Positions 23,020 to 31,650 of a DNA stretch of 64,000 bases are shown in pieces. Every line of letters starts with the position of its first letter. Position 1 is the first letter of the stretch. The notes beneath the pieces were generated by a model. It ran no database searches. It was given only the letters and a program-made list of their open reading frames with translations, and was not told the origin of the DNA. The DNA is from Magnetospirillum sp. 15-1 (GTDB lineage: Bacteria > Pseudomonadota > Alphaproteobacteria > Rhodospirillales > Magnetospirillaceae). A program made the position numbers and the translations under genes. The stretch lies in contig NZ_FXXN01000028.1 in NCBI RefSeq assembly GCF_900184795.1, forward strand, positions 124,001 to 188,000, read 5' to 3'.

Positions 23020-24111
23020 ATGATGACCGAGGGCAAGGGACCACTGGCGGGCGTCCGGGTGGTGGAATTCGCAGGCATCGGGCCCTGTCCGTTTTCCGGG
23101 ATGCTGCTGGCCCAGATGGGGGCGGAGGTCTTGCGGATCGAGCGGGCGGGGCACGCCGATTATCTCCCCATTCCGCCGCAGTTCGACTTTCTCAATACCG
23201 GCAAGACCCGATTGGCGGTCGATCTGAAAAGTCCCGAGGGACTGGCGCGTCTGATGGACATCATCGCCACCGCCGAAATCGTAATCGAGGGATACCGTCC
23301 CGGCGTCATGGAGCGCCTCGGCCTCGGTCCCAAGGACTGCCACGCCCGCAATCCCCGCCTGGTCTACGGCCGGGTGACCGGCTGGGGCCAGGACGGCCCC
23401 TATGCCGCCGAAGCCGGGCACGACATCAACTACATCGCCATCACCGGTGCCCTTCATGCCATCGGGCCGGCCGGCGGCCCCCCGGTACCGCCCCTCAATC
23501 TGGTCGGTGATTTCGGCGGTGGCGTCTATCTCTGCTTCGGCGTCGCCGCCGCCCTGGCATCGGCACGTTCCACCGGCAGGGGGCAGGTGGTGGAAACCGC
23601 CATGGTGGATGCGGCCGCCCACCTGATGACCTTTCTCTATGGCCTGCGTCAGGCGGGACTGTGGTCGCTGGATCGCGGCGACAACGAGGCCGATGGCGGC
23701 TTCCCGTTCTATGGCGTCTATCAGGCCGGCGATGGCGGCTGGCTGGCGGTCGCCGCCGCCGAGATGAAGTTCCGTCTGGCGCTGATCGACGGTCTGGGCC
23801 TCGATCGCGATCTGGCCAAGCGGGCGGCATCCCGACAGGCCTGGCCGGACATCCGCAGCCAATTGGCCGAAGCCTTCGCCACCAGATCGCGCGACGAGTG
23901 GTGTGATCTTCTGGCGGGAACCGACGCCTGTGTCTCGCCGATCCTGCACATGGACGAGGCTCCGAGCAATCCCCACGCCGTCGCCAGGGGCTTGTTCACC
24001 ACGGATAACGGCGTGGTCCGTCCCGCGCCGGCTCCACGATTTTCCGAGGGCAGCAGCGCACCGTCCTTTGCCGAACCGGGTGCTCTGCTGGAACGGTGGG
24101 GGTGCCCCTGA
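23020..24111 (+). CDS. Alpha-methylacyl-CoA racemase family protein
   Basis: 363 residues. The fold is that of class III CoA-transferases, but the sequence carries the racemase signature. His134-Asp135 in AGHDINYIAITGALHAIG and Asp164 in LNLVGDFGGG match His126 and Asp156 of mycobacterial MCR, with the same 30-residue spacing. Racemases interconvert (2R)- and (2S)-methylacyl-CoA so that the S form can enter beta-oxidation. This fits the two acyl-CoA dehydrogenases encoded opposite. AGGGAGA precedes the tandem ATGs at 23020. The gene ends 49 bases from the convergent acyl-CoA synthetase gene. Confidence 0.85.
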   Translation: MMTEGKGPLAGVRVVEFAGIGPCPFSGMLLAQMGAEVLRIERAGHADYLPIPPQFDFLNTGKTRLAVDLKSPEGLARLMDIIATAEIVIEGYRPGVMERLGLGPKDCHARNPRLVYGRVTGWGQDGPYAAEAGHDINYIAITGALHAIGPAGGPPVPPLNLVGDFGGGVYLCFGVAAALASARSTGRGQVVETAMVDAAAHLMTFLYGLRQAGLWSLDRGDNEADGGFPFYGVYQAGDGGWLAVAAAEMKFRLALIDGLGLDRDLAKRAASRQAWPDIRSQLAEAFATRSRDEWCDLLAGTDACVSPILHMDEAPSNPHAVARGLFTTDNGVVRPAPAPRFSEGSSAPSFAEPGALLERWGCP

Positions 24112-24121
24112 AACCTCACCG

Positions 24122-24152
24122 GGGCGGCCTGGAGGAGGTCTCCGGGCCGCCC
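24122..24152. terminator. Hairpin between convergent genes
   Basis: GGGCGGCCTGGAG (24122-24134) pairs with CTCCGGGCCGCCC (24140-24152), one G-U pair, around a 5-base loop in the 49-base gap between the racemase and the minus-strand synthetase. Without a U-tract it can only be called a probable bidirectional terminator or transcription barrier. Confidence 0.5.
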
Positions 24153-24160
24153 GACGACCA

Positions 24161-25699
24161 TCACGTCCGGTGCCGGGACAGCAAGGCCGGCAGGGCGCCC
24201 TTGGCGACCTTGCCGATGGCCGTCCGCGGCAGTTCATCCAAGACCAGAAGGTGGCGGGGAATTTTGTAGCGGGCGATCCGCCCGTCGCAGTAATCCTGAA
24301 TCGTCTCAAGGCTTACCGTCGCGCCGGAAACCGGGACGACCGCCGCGCAGACCACCTCGCCGAACTTGGCGTCCTTCATTCCGAAGACGGCCACCTCGGA
24401 TATCTGGGGATGGGAGGCGAGCACCTTCTCCACCTCCATGGGAAAGATGTTCTCGCCGCCCGAGATGATCATGAAGTTCTTGCGCTCGACGATGGTGAAG
24501 AAGCCATCCTCCTCCTGGCGCGCCATGTCTCCCGTATAAATCCATCCGTCCCGGATGGCATCTCCGGTCGCCCTTTCGTCGCTCCAATAGCCGATCATTC
24601 CGCTGGTTTCCGCGGCAACGACGATTTCGCCGACCGCACCGATGGGCACGTCGTTACCCTCGGCGTCGATGATGCGGCTAAGGGTATTGAAGACCGGCCG
24701 CCCGGTCATTCCCGGATGATACCGGTGTTGCTCGGGCCGCAGGCACGAAATCAAGCCGGCATCGGTCGTTCCATATCCCTGGAAGAAGTCGGCCTTGAAG
24801 ACCGTACAGGCTTCGGCCAGCAGTTCCGGAGCGATGGGCATGGCGCCGTAGTGAATCTTGCGCAAGGTGCCCAGATCGTATTTCCCCGATTTGGCAACCG
24901 GCGTCACCATGGCCAACATGGTGGGAACCCAGTGCGTCAGGGTGACGCCATGCCGGGCGACATCCGACAGAATCCGATCGGCATCGAAGCTTCCGCGATA
25001 ACAGACCACCGTGGCCCCGACCATGAGGGCGGGGTTGAGGACGGAGGCAAACCCTCCATTGTGAAACAGCGGTACCGCCAGCTGCAGAACATCCGGCTCC
25101 CGAACCTCCATCTCGATGGCGATGGCCAGGAAGATGCGCAAGTATTTTTCATGCGACACCATCACCCCCTTGGGTGCCCCGGTGGTGCCGCTGGTGTACA
25201 TGATGGCCGCCGCCGTGGCGGGATCGACCACGGGAAGGGAAAGCGCACGATCCGATGCGGCGATATAATCCTCCAGGTTGGCCGGGCCGTCGGGACCGGA
25301 CCGGCCGGAGCGGATCAGGATGATGTCCGGCGGATTGGCCATGCCGGCCACGGCGTCGCCAAGGATGGGCAGGAATTCCGGTTCCACGAACAGCACCCCG
25401 GCCCCGCAATGGGTCAATACACCGACGATTTCCGTTCCGACGAAGCGGGTATTGATGGGAACGAGAATCGCACCGGCCTTGGCGACACCTTGCGCGATGA
25501 TCACGAACTCGGGGGAGTTCTGCGAAAGAATGGCGATCCGCGCCCCCGCTCCCCGCCCGTCCGCGATCAACGAGCGGGCCAAGCTGGTGGAGAGGGCGTC
25601 GAGGTCCTGAAAGGTCAGGGCCTCATCACCCATCCTTACCGCGACCTTCCCCGGACAGCGGCGCGCATTCAGCCGCGAGAAGTCTCCAAGCGTCTTCAT
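24161..25699 (-). CDS. AMP-forming acyl-CoA synthetase
   Basis: 512 residues from the ATG at 25699, with GGGAGG 9 bases upstream. It is an ANL-superfamily adenylating enzyme with the P-loop-like motif YTSGTTGAPKGV, the A5-type GYGTTDAG, the YTGDMA motif and the C-terminal Lys in AIGKVAKG. It should activate a carboxylic acid to the CoA ester. It is last in the minus-strand catabolic group and has its own AT-rich upstream region, so it may be separately controlled. Fatty, aromatic and branched acids are all possible substrates. Confidence 0.85.
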   Translation of the reverse strand: MKTLGDFSRLNARRCPGKVAVRMGDEALTFQDLDALSTSLARSLIADGRGAGARIAILSQNSPEFVIIAQGVAKAGAILVPINTRFVGTEIVGVLTHCGAGVLFVEPEFLPILGDAVAGMANPPDIILIRSGRSGPDGPANLEDYIAASDRALSLPVVDPATAAAIMYTSGTTGAPKGVMVSHEKYLRIFLAIAIEMEVREPDVLQLAVPLFHNGGFASVLNPALMVGATVVCYRGSFDADRILSDVARHGVTLTHWVPTMLAMVTPVAKSGKYDLGTLRKIHYGAMPIAPELLAEACTVFKADFFQGYGTTDAGLISCLRPEQHRYHPGMTGRPVFNTLSRIIDAEGNDVPIGAVGEIVVAAETSGMIGYWSDERATGDAIRDGWIYTGDMARQEEDGFFTIVERKNFMIISGGENIFPMEVEKVLASHPQISEVAVFGMKDAKFGEVVCAAVVPVSGATVSLETIQDYCDGRIARYKIPRHLLVLDELPRTAIGKVAKGALPALLSRHRT

Positions 25700-25734
25700 G
25701 AGTTGAAGCCTCCCAAGAACATTTTTCAATTTAT

Positions 25735-25796
25735 TAAATAATAATCGAAGCCCCTATAGCAATACCCGATCATTCATTACTGATTATATTTATAAT
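25735..25796 (-). promoter_or_regulatory. Candidate promoter and palindrome upstream of the acyl-CoA synthetase gene
   Basis: In the 158-base AT-rich gap between the MFS gene and the synthetase, the minus strand shows TTGCTA (25762-25757) and TATTTA (25740-25735) spaced by 16 bases. Further upstream lies a perfect palindrome, ATTATA-TT-TATAAT, at 25783-25796, which could be an operator. Confidence 0.35.
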
Positions 25797-25857
25797 TGAA
25801 ATAGTCTCGTGCTGTATAACCTATGCCCGCACCAAATGCATCTCTAAGTCACTCCGA

Positions 25858-27063
25858 CTACTGAACAGCCGAACGCCTTGGTCGACCGAGAATAAAAACA
25901 AGAACTCCGAATCCATGGATCAGAGTCATCAACCCCACCAGGGCGGCCGGAGAAATTCCCACGACGGTCCCCGCCAGATTGGACGCGACCGCGGCGGCAC
26001 ACATCTGAAGAAACCCTCCCAAGGCCGATGCCGTTCCGCTCAGGTGGCGCGCCTCCGACATGGCGATGGAAATACCGCTGGCGATGCCCAGACCGTGCCC
26101 GAAGGACACCAGCAGCATCGGGGCGAACAGGTTGAACGCCGAAAGCGGCAGCAAGACGACAAGCCCCAACAGGATGCAAAGCCCAATGGCGGTCCCCCCT
26201 CCGCCCAACAGCAACGTCTTGGTCGGACCCAGCCGGGTACTGATCTTGCGGGCCACCGCATTGCCCAGAACGAACCCGGCGGGAGCGACCATTGCCATCG
26301 CCCCGTACTCCCCCGACGTCCGATGCATGGTGTTGACGACGATATAGGGAGCCCCCGCCATGAAGGCGAAATAGCTGCTGGGAATGAGCGCCGTCGCAAT
26401 GGAGACCGGCAGGAACTTGCCACTTCGCAGAACCTCGCCGTAGGAGGACAGCAGCGAGCCCAACGACGGCTTCAGTCGCCGGAAATGGGTCTCCCGCAAG
26501 CCGATGACGCACGAGGCCATCAGGCCGAACGACGCGAGGCCCAGAAGCAGGAAAACGTAGCGCCAGCCGAACCATTCGCTGATATAGCCGCCGATGGTCG
26601 GAGCCACCATCGGGGCCGTGGCCGACACCATGACCACCGTGGACAGGGCGGCTGCGAATTTCTCGTTGGGAAAGACGTCTTGGATAATGGCCCGCGACAT
26701 CACCATTCCCACGCATCCGCCGAATGCTTGGGTGAAGCGCGAGAATATGAGAAAATAGATCGAGTCGGAAAAGAGGCAAGCGAAGCTGGAAAGGCAATAC
26801 AGCAAGATACCGCCAAGAACGACGATCCGACGACCAAAGATATCCGACAACGGACCATACAATAACTGCCCGATGGAAACGCCGACGAAATACAACGTCA
26901 GCGCCCACTGGACCACGTCCCGCCCGACCGAGAATTCATCGGCGATCACCGGAAGTGCCGGAACGAAAAGATTGACGGCCAGGGGACCGGCCGCGGCGAT
27001 TCCGGCCAGGATGAAAATATGGGGACGCTTGGCGCTGTCGACGGTCACACGGTATCCAATCAA
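25858..27063 (-). CDS. MFS transporter, Bcr/CflA type
   Basis: 401 residues with about 12 membrane helices. MFS landmarks are present: GPLSDIFGRRIVVLGG in the first cytoplasmic loop, and RFTQAFGGCVGMVMSRAII, close to the Bcr/CflA and DHA1 pumps. Such carriers export drugs or metabolites by proton antiport. Lying inside an aromatic- or acyl-CoA catabolic cluster, it may expel a toxic substrate or intermediate or, less typically, import it. It sits 52 bases downstream of the acyl-CoA dehydrogenase gene and is probably in that operon. Confidence 0.82.
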   Translation of the reverse strand: MIGYRVTVDSAKRPHIFILAGIAAAGPLAVNLFVPALPVIADEFSVGRDVVQWALTLYFVGVSIGQLLYGPLSDIFGRRIVVLGGILLYCLSSFACLFSDSIYFLIFSRFTQAFGGCVGMVMSRAIIQDVFPNEKFAAALSTVVMVSATAPMVAPTIGGYISEWFGWRYVFLLLGLASFGLMASCVIGLRETHFRRLKPSLGSLLSSYGEVLRSGKFLPVSIATALIPSSYFAFMAGAPYIVVNTMHRTSGEYGAMAMVAPAGFVLGNAVARKISTRLGPTKTLLLGGGGTAIGLCILLGLVVLLPLSAFNLFAPMLLVSFGHGLGIASGISIAMSEARHLSGTASALGGFLQMCAAAVASNLAGTVVGISPAALVGLMTLIHGFGVLVFILGRPRRSAVQ

Positions 27064-27115
27064 GAAAACGATCCAGGGGATGGAAGGAGGGGAGCATCAT
27101 TGCCCCCACTCCCGC

Positions 27116-28261
27116 TCAGGCGACCAAGGCCCCGTCTTCGCCGTATTGGGAGGCGGAAACGAACCGTTCGAGATGATGGTCGGCGTCCCCGTACAGGCTG
27201 GACAGCACCAGCAGGCGCTTGAAATAGCGCCCGGCGCCATATTCATCGGTCATCCCCATGGCGCCGTGCAGTTGGATGGCCTGCTGGCCAATATAGCGGC
27301 CTGACCGACAAACCTGCACCTTGGCGGCGGAGATGATGCGCCGACGCTCCTGCGCATTGTCCAGGTCGGCGGCGATGGCCGCTCCGGCGGCGATGGAGCG
27401 GGCCAATTCCAGTGCCACACGCATATCGACGACGCGGTGCTGCAAGGCCTGGAACTTTCCGATGGGCACCCCGAATTGCCGGCGGGTCTGCAGATATTCC
27501 ACTGTCATGTCGAACACCGCCGACATGGCCCCCACCGCTTCGCCGGCCAGGGCCGCGACACCGAATTCCTCCGCCCGCCGGGCGATGGCTCCGCCCTGTC
27601 CCAAGCTGCCGAGCGTCGCCGTCTTATCCACCCGCACGCCGTCCAGAACGATCTCGGCCGCCTCGCGACCGTCGACGGTAAGGACGGGGCGCCGCGTCAC
27701 CCCCGGAAGGTCGCCGGATACCAGGAAGACGCCGATACCGTCCTCGTCACCGGCCTCTCCGGAGAGGCGTGCCGTCACCAGCAGCAGGTCGGCCTCGGCA
27801 CCGGACAAGACCACCGCCTTACGGCCGTCGAGAACAAAGCCGTCCTTCGATGGCACCGCCGTGGTCGCGACCCGGGACAGGCTGTATCGCGACTTGGGCT
27901 CACCGAAGGCCGGAACGACGATCAGTGATCCATCCGCCACGCGGGGCAACAGATAGGCCTTTTGTTCCTCGCTGCAGTGATCGGCCAGCAATCGCCCCGC
28001 GACCGCCACCACCGGGATATAGGGATCGGTCAACAAGTGCCGGCCCATCTCCTCGGCAACGATCATGGTCTCCACGCCGCCACCGCCAAAACCGCCGAAA
28101 TCCTCGTCGAACGGCAGCCCGAGGAGGCCCATGTCGGCGTAGCGGCCCCATCGGTCGGCCGCCGTCACCGCCTTCTTGTCCATGGCGGCGCGAAGATCGG
28201 CACTGAACCGCGCAACGCTGCCCTTCAGGATCGCCTGCTCCTCGTTAAGAATGAAATCCAT
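27116..28261 (-). CDS. Acyl-CoA dehydrogenase, smaller subunit type
   Basis: 381 residues with the ACAD fold: the N-terminal helical domain (MDFILNEEQAILKGSVARF), a middle beta domain with less regular motifs, and the C-terminal helical domain (LQTRRQFGVPIGKFQALQHRVVDM, IQLHGAMGMTDEYGAGRYFKR). The EEMGRHLL segment and the weak middle motifs are typical of the partner subunit in heteromeric dehydrogenases such as the PimC/PimD or ChsE-type pairs. It follows the other ACAD gene by 9 bases. It would pass electrons to the EtfAB encoded at 32877-34691. Confidence 0.85.
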   Translation of the reverse strand: MDFILNEEQAILKGSVARFSADLRAAMDKKAVTAADRWGRYADMGLLGLPFDEDFGGFGGGGVETMIVAEEMGRHLLTDPYIPVVAVAGRLLADHCSEEQKAYLLPRVADGSLIVVPAFGEPKSRYSLSRVATTAVPSKDGFVLDGRKAVVLSGAEADLLLVTARLSGEAGDEDGIGVFLVSGDLPGVTRRPVLTVDGREAAEIVLDGVRVDKTATLGSLGQGGAIARRAEEFGVAALAGEAVGAMSAVFDMTVEYLQTRRQFGVPIGKFQALQHRVVDMRVALELARSIAAGAAIAADLDNAQERRRIISAAKVQVCRSGRYIGQQAIQLHGAMGMTDEYGAGRYFKRLLVLSSLYGDADHHLERFVSASQYGEDGALVA

Positions 28262-28270
28262 GGGAATACC

Positions 28271-29464
28271 TCACAATCCGAGAATGGATTTGGCCAAAAC
28301 GTTGCGCTGGATCTCGTTCGCGCCGCCGTAGATCGAAATCTTCCGCGAATCGAGATAGTTGGATGCCAGGGTCGCGGCGTAGTCGGGACCAACCGGCTCG
28401 CCCTGCCCCCAGCCGCTGCGCACCACGTCGTTGTCGTAGGGAATGATGTAGGGGCCGACCACTTCGCTCAGCATTTCGAAGATCTCCTGGCGCAGTTCGG
28501 TTCCCTTGATCTTCAGCAGCGAGGACTCGACACCCGGCCCCTTCCCTTCGCCTTCCTGCAGCAGACGGATACTGGTGTATTCAAGGGCCAGCAGCTCGAT
28601 TTCCAGCGTGGCGATCCGGTCCCGGAAACGGGGTTTCTCGATCAGCGGCCGTCCATCCGATGTTTCGCTGGCCGCCAGCCGCTTGAGCCGGTTCAACTGC
28701 CGCTTGGCCAGCCCGATTCCGGCGATGCCGTGGCGCTCGAACCCCAGCAGGAACTTGGCATAGCTCCAGCCCTTGCCGTCCTCGCCGACCAGATTGGCCA
28801 CCGGAACCCGGACATTGTCGAAGAAGCACTGATAAAGCTCCTGGCCGCCGTCGATGGTCTTGATGTGATGGATGGACAGGCCGGGACTCTTCATGTCGAT
28901 CAGCATCATGGAGATGCCTTCCTGCGGCTTGACGTCAGGCCTTGTGCGAACCAGCGCGAACATCATCTCGGCGTAATGGGCCTGGGTCTGCCAGATCTTG
29001 GTGCCGTTGACCACGTAGGCGTCGCCGTCGAGGACGGCGCGGGTGGCCAGGGACGCCAGATCCGAGCCGGAACCGGGCTCGCTGAAGCCCTGGGCCCACC
29101 ACAAATCCCCCTGGCGCATGGCCGGCAGGTATTTGCGCTTCTGCTCCTCCGTGCCGAACGCGATCAGCACCGGGCCGATCATGTTGATGCCGGCGGTCAC
29201 CGGAGGAGCGGCGCCCAGGGCGATCTCCTCCTCGAAGATATAGCGCTGCAGGGCCGTCCAGCCCGTCCCGCCATGTTCCTTGGGCCAGCCGGGGGTAATC
29301 CATCCCTTGGCGTGCAGGGCACGATACCATTGGACGTAGTCCGCCTTGTCCAGACGCCGGCCCTCCTCGACGCGGCAGCGGGTTTCCGGGGACAGCTTTT
29401 CCCGGATGAACGCACGAACCTCGTCTCGAAAGACTTCCATCTCCGCCGAGAATGCGAATTTCAT
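28271..29464 (-). CDS. Acyl-CoA dehydrogenase, larger subunit type
   Basis: 397 residues with strong ACAD motifs: WWAQGFSEPGSGSDLASL (FAD and substrate contact), GTKIWQTQAHYAEMMF, and GGANEIQRNVLAKSILGL at the C-terminus. It resembles dehydrogenases that work on long or ring-bearing acyl-CoA (pimeloyl-CoA or steroid side-chain types) and is likely to form a heteromer with the product of the next gene downstream. The ribosome site AGGAGAGG sits just before the ATG. The family is clear, the substrate is not. Confidence 0.87.
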   Translation of the reverse strand: MKFAFSAEMEVFRDEVRAFIREKLSPETRCRVEEGRRLDKADYVQWYRALHAKGWITPGWPKEHGGTGWTALQRYIFEEEIALGAAPPVTAGINMIGPVLIAFGTEEQKRKYLPAMRQGDLWWAQGFSEPGSGSDLASLATRAVLDGDAYVVNGTKIWQTQAHYAEMMFALVRTRPDVKPQEGISMMLIDMKSPGLSIHHIKTIDGGQELYQCFFDNVRVPVANLVGEDGKGWSYAKFLLGFERHGIAGIGLAKRQLNRLKRLAASETSDGRPLIEKPRFRDRIATLEIELLALEYTSIRLLQEGEGKGPGVESSLLKIKGTELRQEIFEMLSEVVGPYIIPYDNDVVRSGWGQGEPVGPDYAATLASNYLDSRKISIYGGANEIQRNVLAKSILGL

Positions 29465-29505
29465 TCAGCCTCTCCTGCTCTACTTCGCTCCCCTCGGGAG
29501 AGCGG

Positions 29506-31644
29506 CTAGTGTATTTCCGATTGGGAGACGATCAGCACGTCCAGCGCCTGAACGCCTTGGCCGGCCGGATAGGCGACCAGGGGATTGATATCGAGCTCCC
29601 GCACCTCGGGCGCCGCCAGGATCAGTTGGCCCAGCCGAACCACGGTCCTGGCCACCGCCTCCACATCCACGGCAGGAGCTCCGCGCACGCCATCCAGCAT
29701 CGCGGCGCCCTTCAGCGTCCTCAGCGCGGACAGCACTCCGGCTTCGTCGCAATCGGCGGGCAGGAAGACGACGTCCTTCAGAACCTCGATCCAGATACCG
29801 CCGAGGCCGATCATCAGCACCGGTCCCCATTGTTCGTCACGCCGGGCGCCCACCACCAGTTCCAGGCCGCGCTCGCCCATTTTCTCCACCAGGATGCCGT
29901 CCAGCACCAGGCCGGGGCAGGCCCGGGCGAGATCGGCCGTCATCTTGTCCCAGGCCGCGCGCAGCGCTGCCGGATCATGAATGCCGATGATGACGCCGCC
30001 GGCGTCGCTCTTGTGGGGCAGATCGGCCGATTGGGCCTTCAGCACGACCGGATAGCCGATGCCGCAGGCGACGGCCAGGGCGTTATCGATATTCTTGGCC
30101 AAGGCACCGGCGGGGATCGGCACACCGGTCTGGGCCAGCCACGACTTGCCCAGGTATTCGGGAAGCAGGCCGGGCCGAGGCAAGGGGCGGATCGCCCTCA
30201 GGGCGACGGTCATCGCCCGGTCCGCGTATTTCAGCAAATTCCCGTATCTGGTCATCTGGCCGATGGCCGCCAGGGCGCGGCCGGCCGAGCGGAAGAACGG
30301 AACCCCGGCCTCCCGCGTGATGTTGTAGGCATCCTCGGGCAGGGGCGAATCTCCGCCCAGCATGAGAACGACCACCGGCGTATCCACACCCCGGGCGGCG
30401 GTACAAACGGCGGTCAATTTCGCCTTGACCACATGGGGCGCCCCCATGAGCAGGCAGACCAGAATACTGCCCACGCCGGAATCCGCGCTCATGGCGCGGA
30501 TGGAACCGCCGTACATCCCGCTCATGTCGCGCATGACCTGAGCGGTCAAGTCGAGCGGATTGCTGAGATCGGCGAATTCCGGCATGACCTCGGCCAGGGC
30601 GTCCACCGTGGCCTTGGAAAGGTTGGGGATGTCCACCCCAGCCGTCTCGCAGAAATCCAGGGACAACCCCTTGAACGCCCCGGAATCGGTGATGATCGCC
30701 AATCCCTTGGTCGGACGCTGGGAATAGGCGGTGAGGAGTTCGGCGGTATCGATGACCTGTTCGATGTCGTCGACGACCAGGACCGCCTCGCCGGTAACCA
30801 GGGTCCGCATGGTGGTGAAATCCGACGCCATGGCGCCGGTATGGGATCGGGCCGCCTCGCGCGAGCGCTCGCTTCGGCCGGAATGCAGCAGAATGATCGG
30901 CTTGCCCAGCGCCCTCGCCCGGCCGGCCAGTTCGAGGAACCGCCGGGGCTGGCGCAATTGCTCGGCGAACATGGCGATGGTACGGATGTGGGGATCATCC
31001 ACCATCTCTTCCAGGAAGTCCTCGATCTGGACCACCGCTTCGTTGCCGGTGGAAACGGCATAGGACAGCGGAATTCCGCGAGCCTCCGCCGCTTCCATCA
31101 GGCACCCCATCATTCCGCCGCTTTGCGAAAGAACCGCCAGGCCAGGCCTGTGATTGGCCGGGTTGGGACGTACCGGCCCCGAGGTCAGCGGAATGCCGTC
31201 GACGAAATTGACCAGGCCGTAGCAGTTGGGCCCCAGCAGGGCGAGTCCCGCGTCGCGGGCCACCTCGGTCATGACCTGCTGCTGCCGGATGCCTTCCTCT
31301 CCGGTTTCGGAGAAGCCGGAGGTAAAGACCACGGCGGCCCCCACTCCGCGCCGGGCGCAGGCTTGCACGGCCTCGACCGTGGCCACCTGGGGAATGGCGA
31401 GCATCACCACATCGACTCCCGGCGGAAGATCATCCACGGACCGCACGCACGGCCGCCCGTTGATCTCGCTCCGCTTGGGATTGACCAGATGAATCCGGCC
31501 GCCATAGCCGAACCGCTCGAGAGCGCCGAGCGCCCTGGCCCCAATGGTTCCCTGGTCCTCGGAGACGCCCACGATCGCGATGGATTGGGGCCGCAGGAGT
31601 CGCCCGACCGGCACCCCGCCACGCGGAGAGGAAGCTACGCTCAT
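29506..31644 (-). CDS. ADP-forming acyl-CoA synthetase (FerA-like)
   Basis: 712 residues with the fused architecture of the NDP-forming family. A CoA-binding domain comes first (SIAIVGVSED, about residues 20-130). Two succinyl-CoA-ligase-like domains follow, with the phosphohistidine at His268 in AARSHTGAMAS. A C-terminal ATP-grasp domain covers about 490-700 (GYPVVLKAQSADLPHKSDAGG). Feruloyl-CoA synthetase FerA of Sphingobium belongs to this family and its gene follows ferB, as here: this gene is 6 bases after a hydratase/lyase-family gene. That makes a hydroxycinnamate- or related acid-activating role reasonable but not proven. Confidence 0.82.
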   Translation of the reverse strand: MSVASSPRGGVPVGRLLRPQSIAIVGVSEDQGTIGARALGALERFGYGGRIHLVNPKRSEINGRPCVRSVDDLPPGVDVVMLAIPQVATVEAVQACARRGVGAAVVFTSGFSETGEEGIRQQQVMTEVARDAGLALLGPNCYGLVNFVDGIPLTSGPVRPNPANHRPGLAVLSQSGGMMGCLMEAAEARGIPLSYAVSTGNEAVVQIEDFLEEMVDDPHIRTIAMFAEQLRQPRRFLELAGRARALGKPIILLHSGRSERSREAARSHTGAMASDFTTMRTLVTGEAVLVVDDIEQVIDTAELLTAYSQRPTKGLAIITDSGAFKGLSLDFCETAGVDIPNLSKATVDALAEVMPEFADLSNPLDLTAQVMRDMSGMYGGSIRAMSADSGVGSILVCLLMGAPHVVKAKLTAVCTAARGVDTPVVVLMLGGDSPLPEDAYNITREAGVPFFRSAGRALAAIGQMTRYGNLLKYADRAMTVALRAIRPLPRPGLLPEYLGKSWLAQTGVPIPAGALAKNIDNALAVACGIGYPVVLKAQSADLPHKSDAGGVIIGIHDPAALRAAWDKMTADLARACPGLVLDGILVEKMGERGLELVVGARRDEQWGPVLMIGLGGIWIEVLKDVVFLPADCDEAGVLSALRTLKGAAMLDGVRGAPAVDVEAVARTVVRLGQLILAAPEVRELDINPLVAYPAGQGVQALDVLIVSQSEIH

Positions 31645-31650
31645 GGCTGC

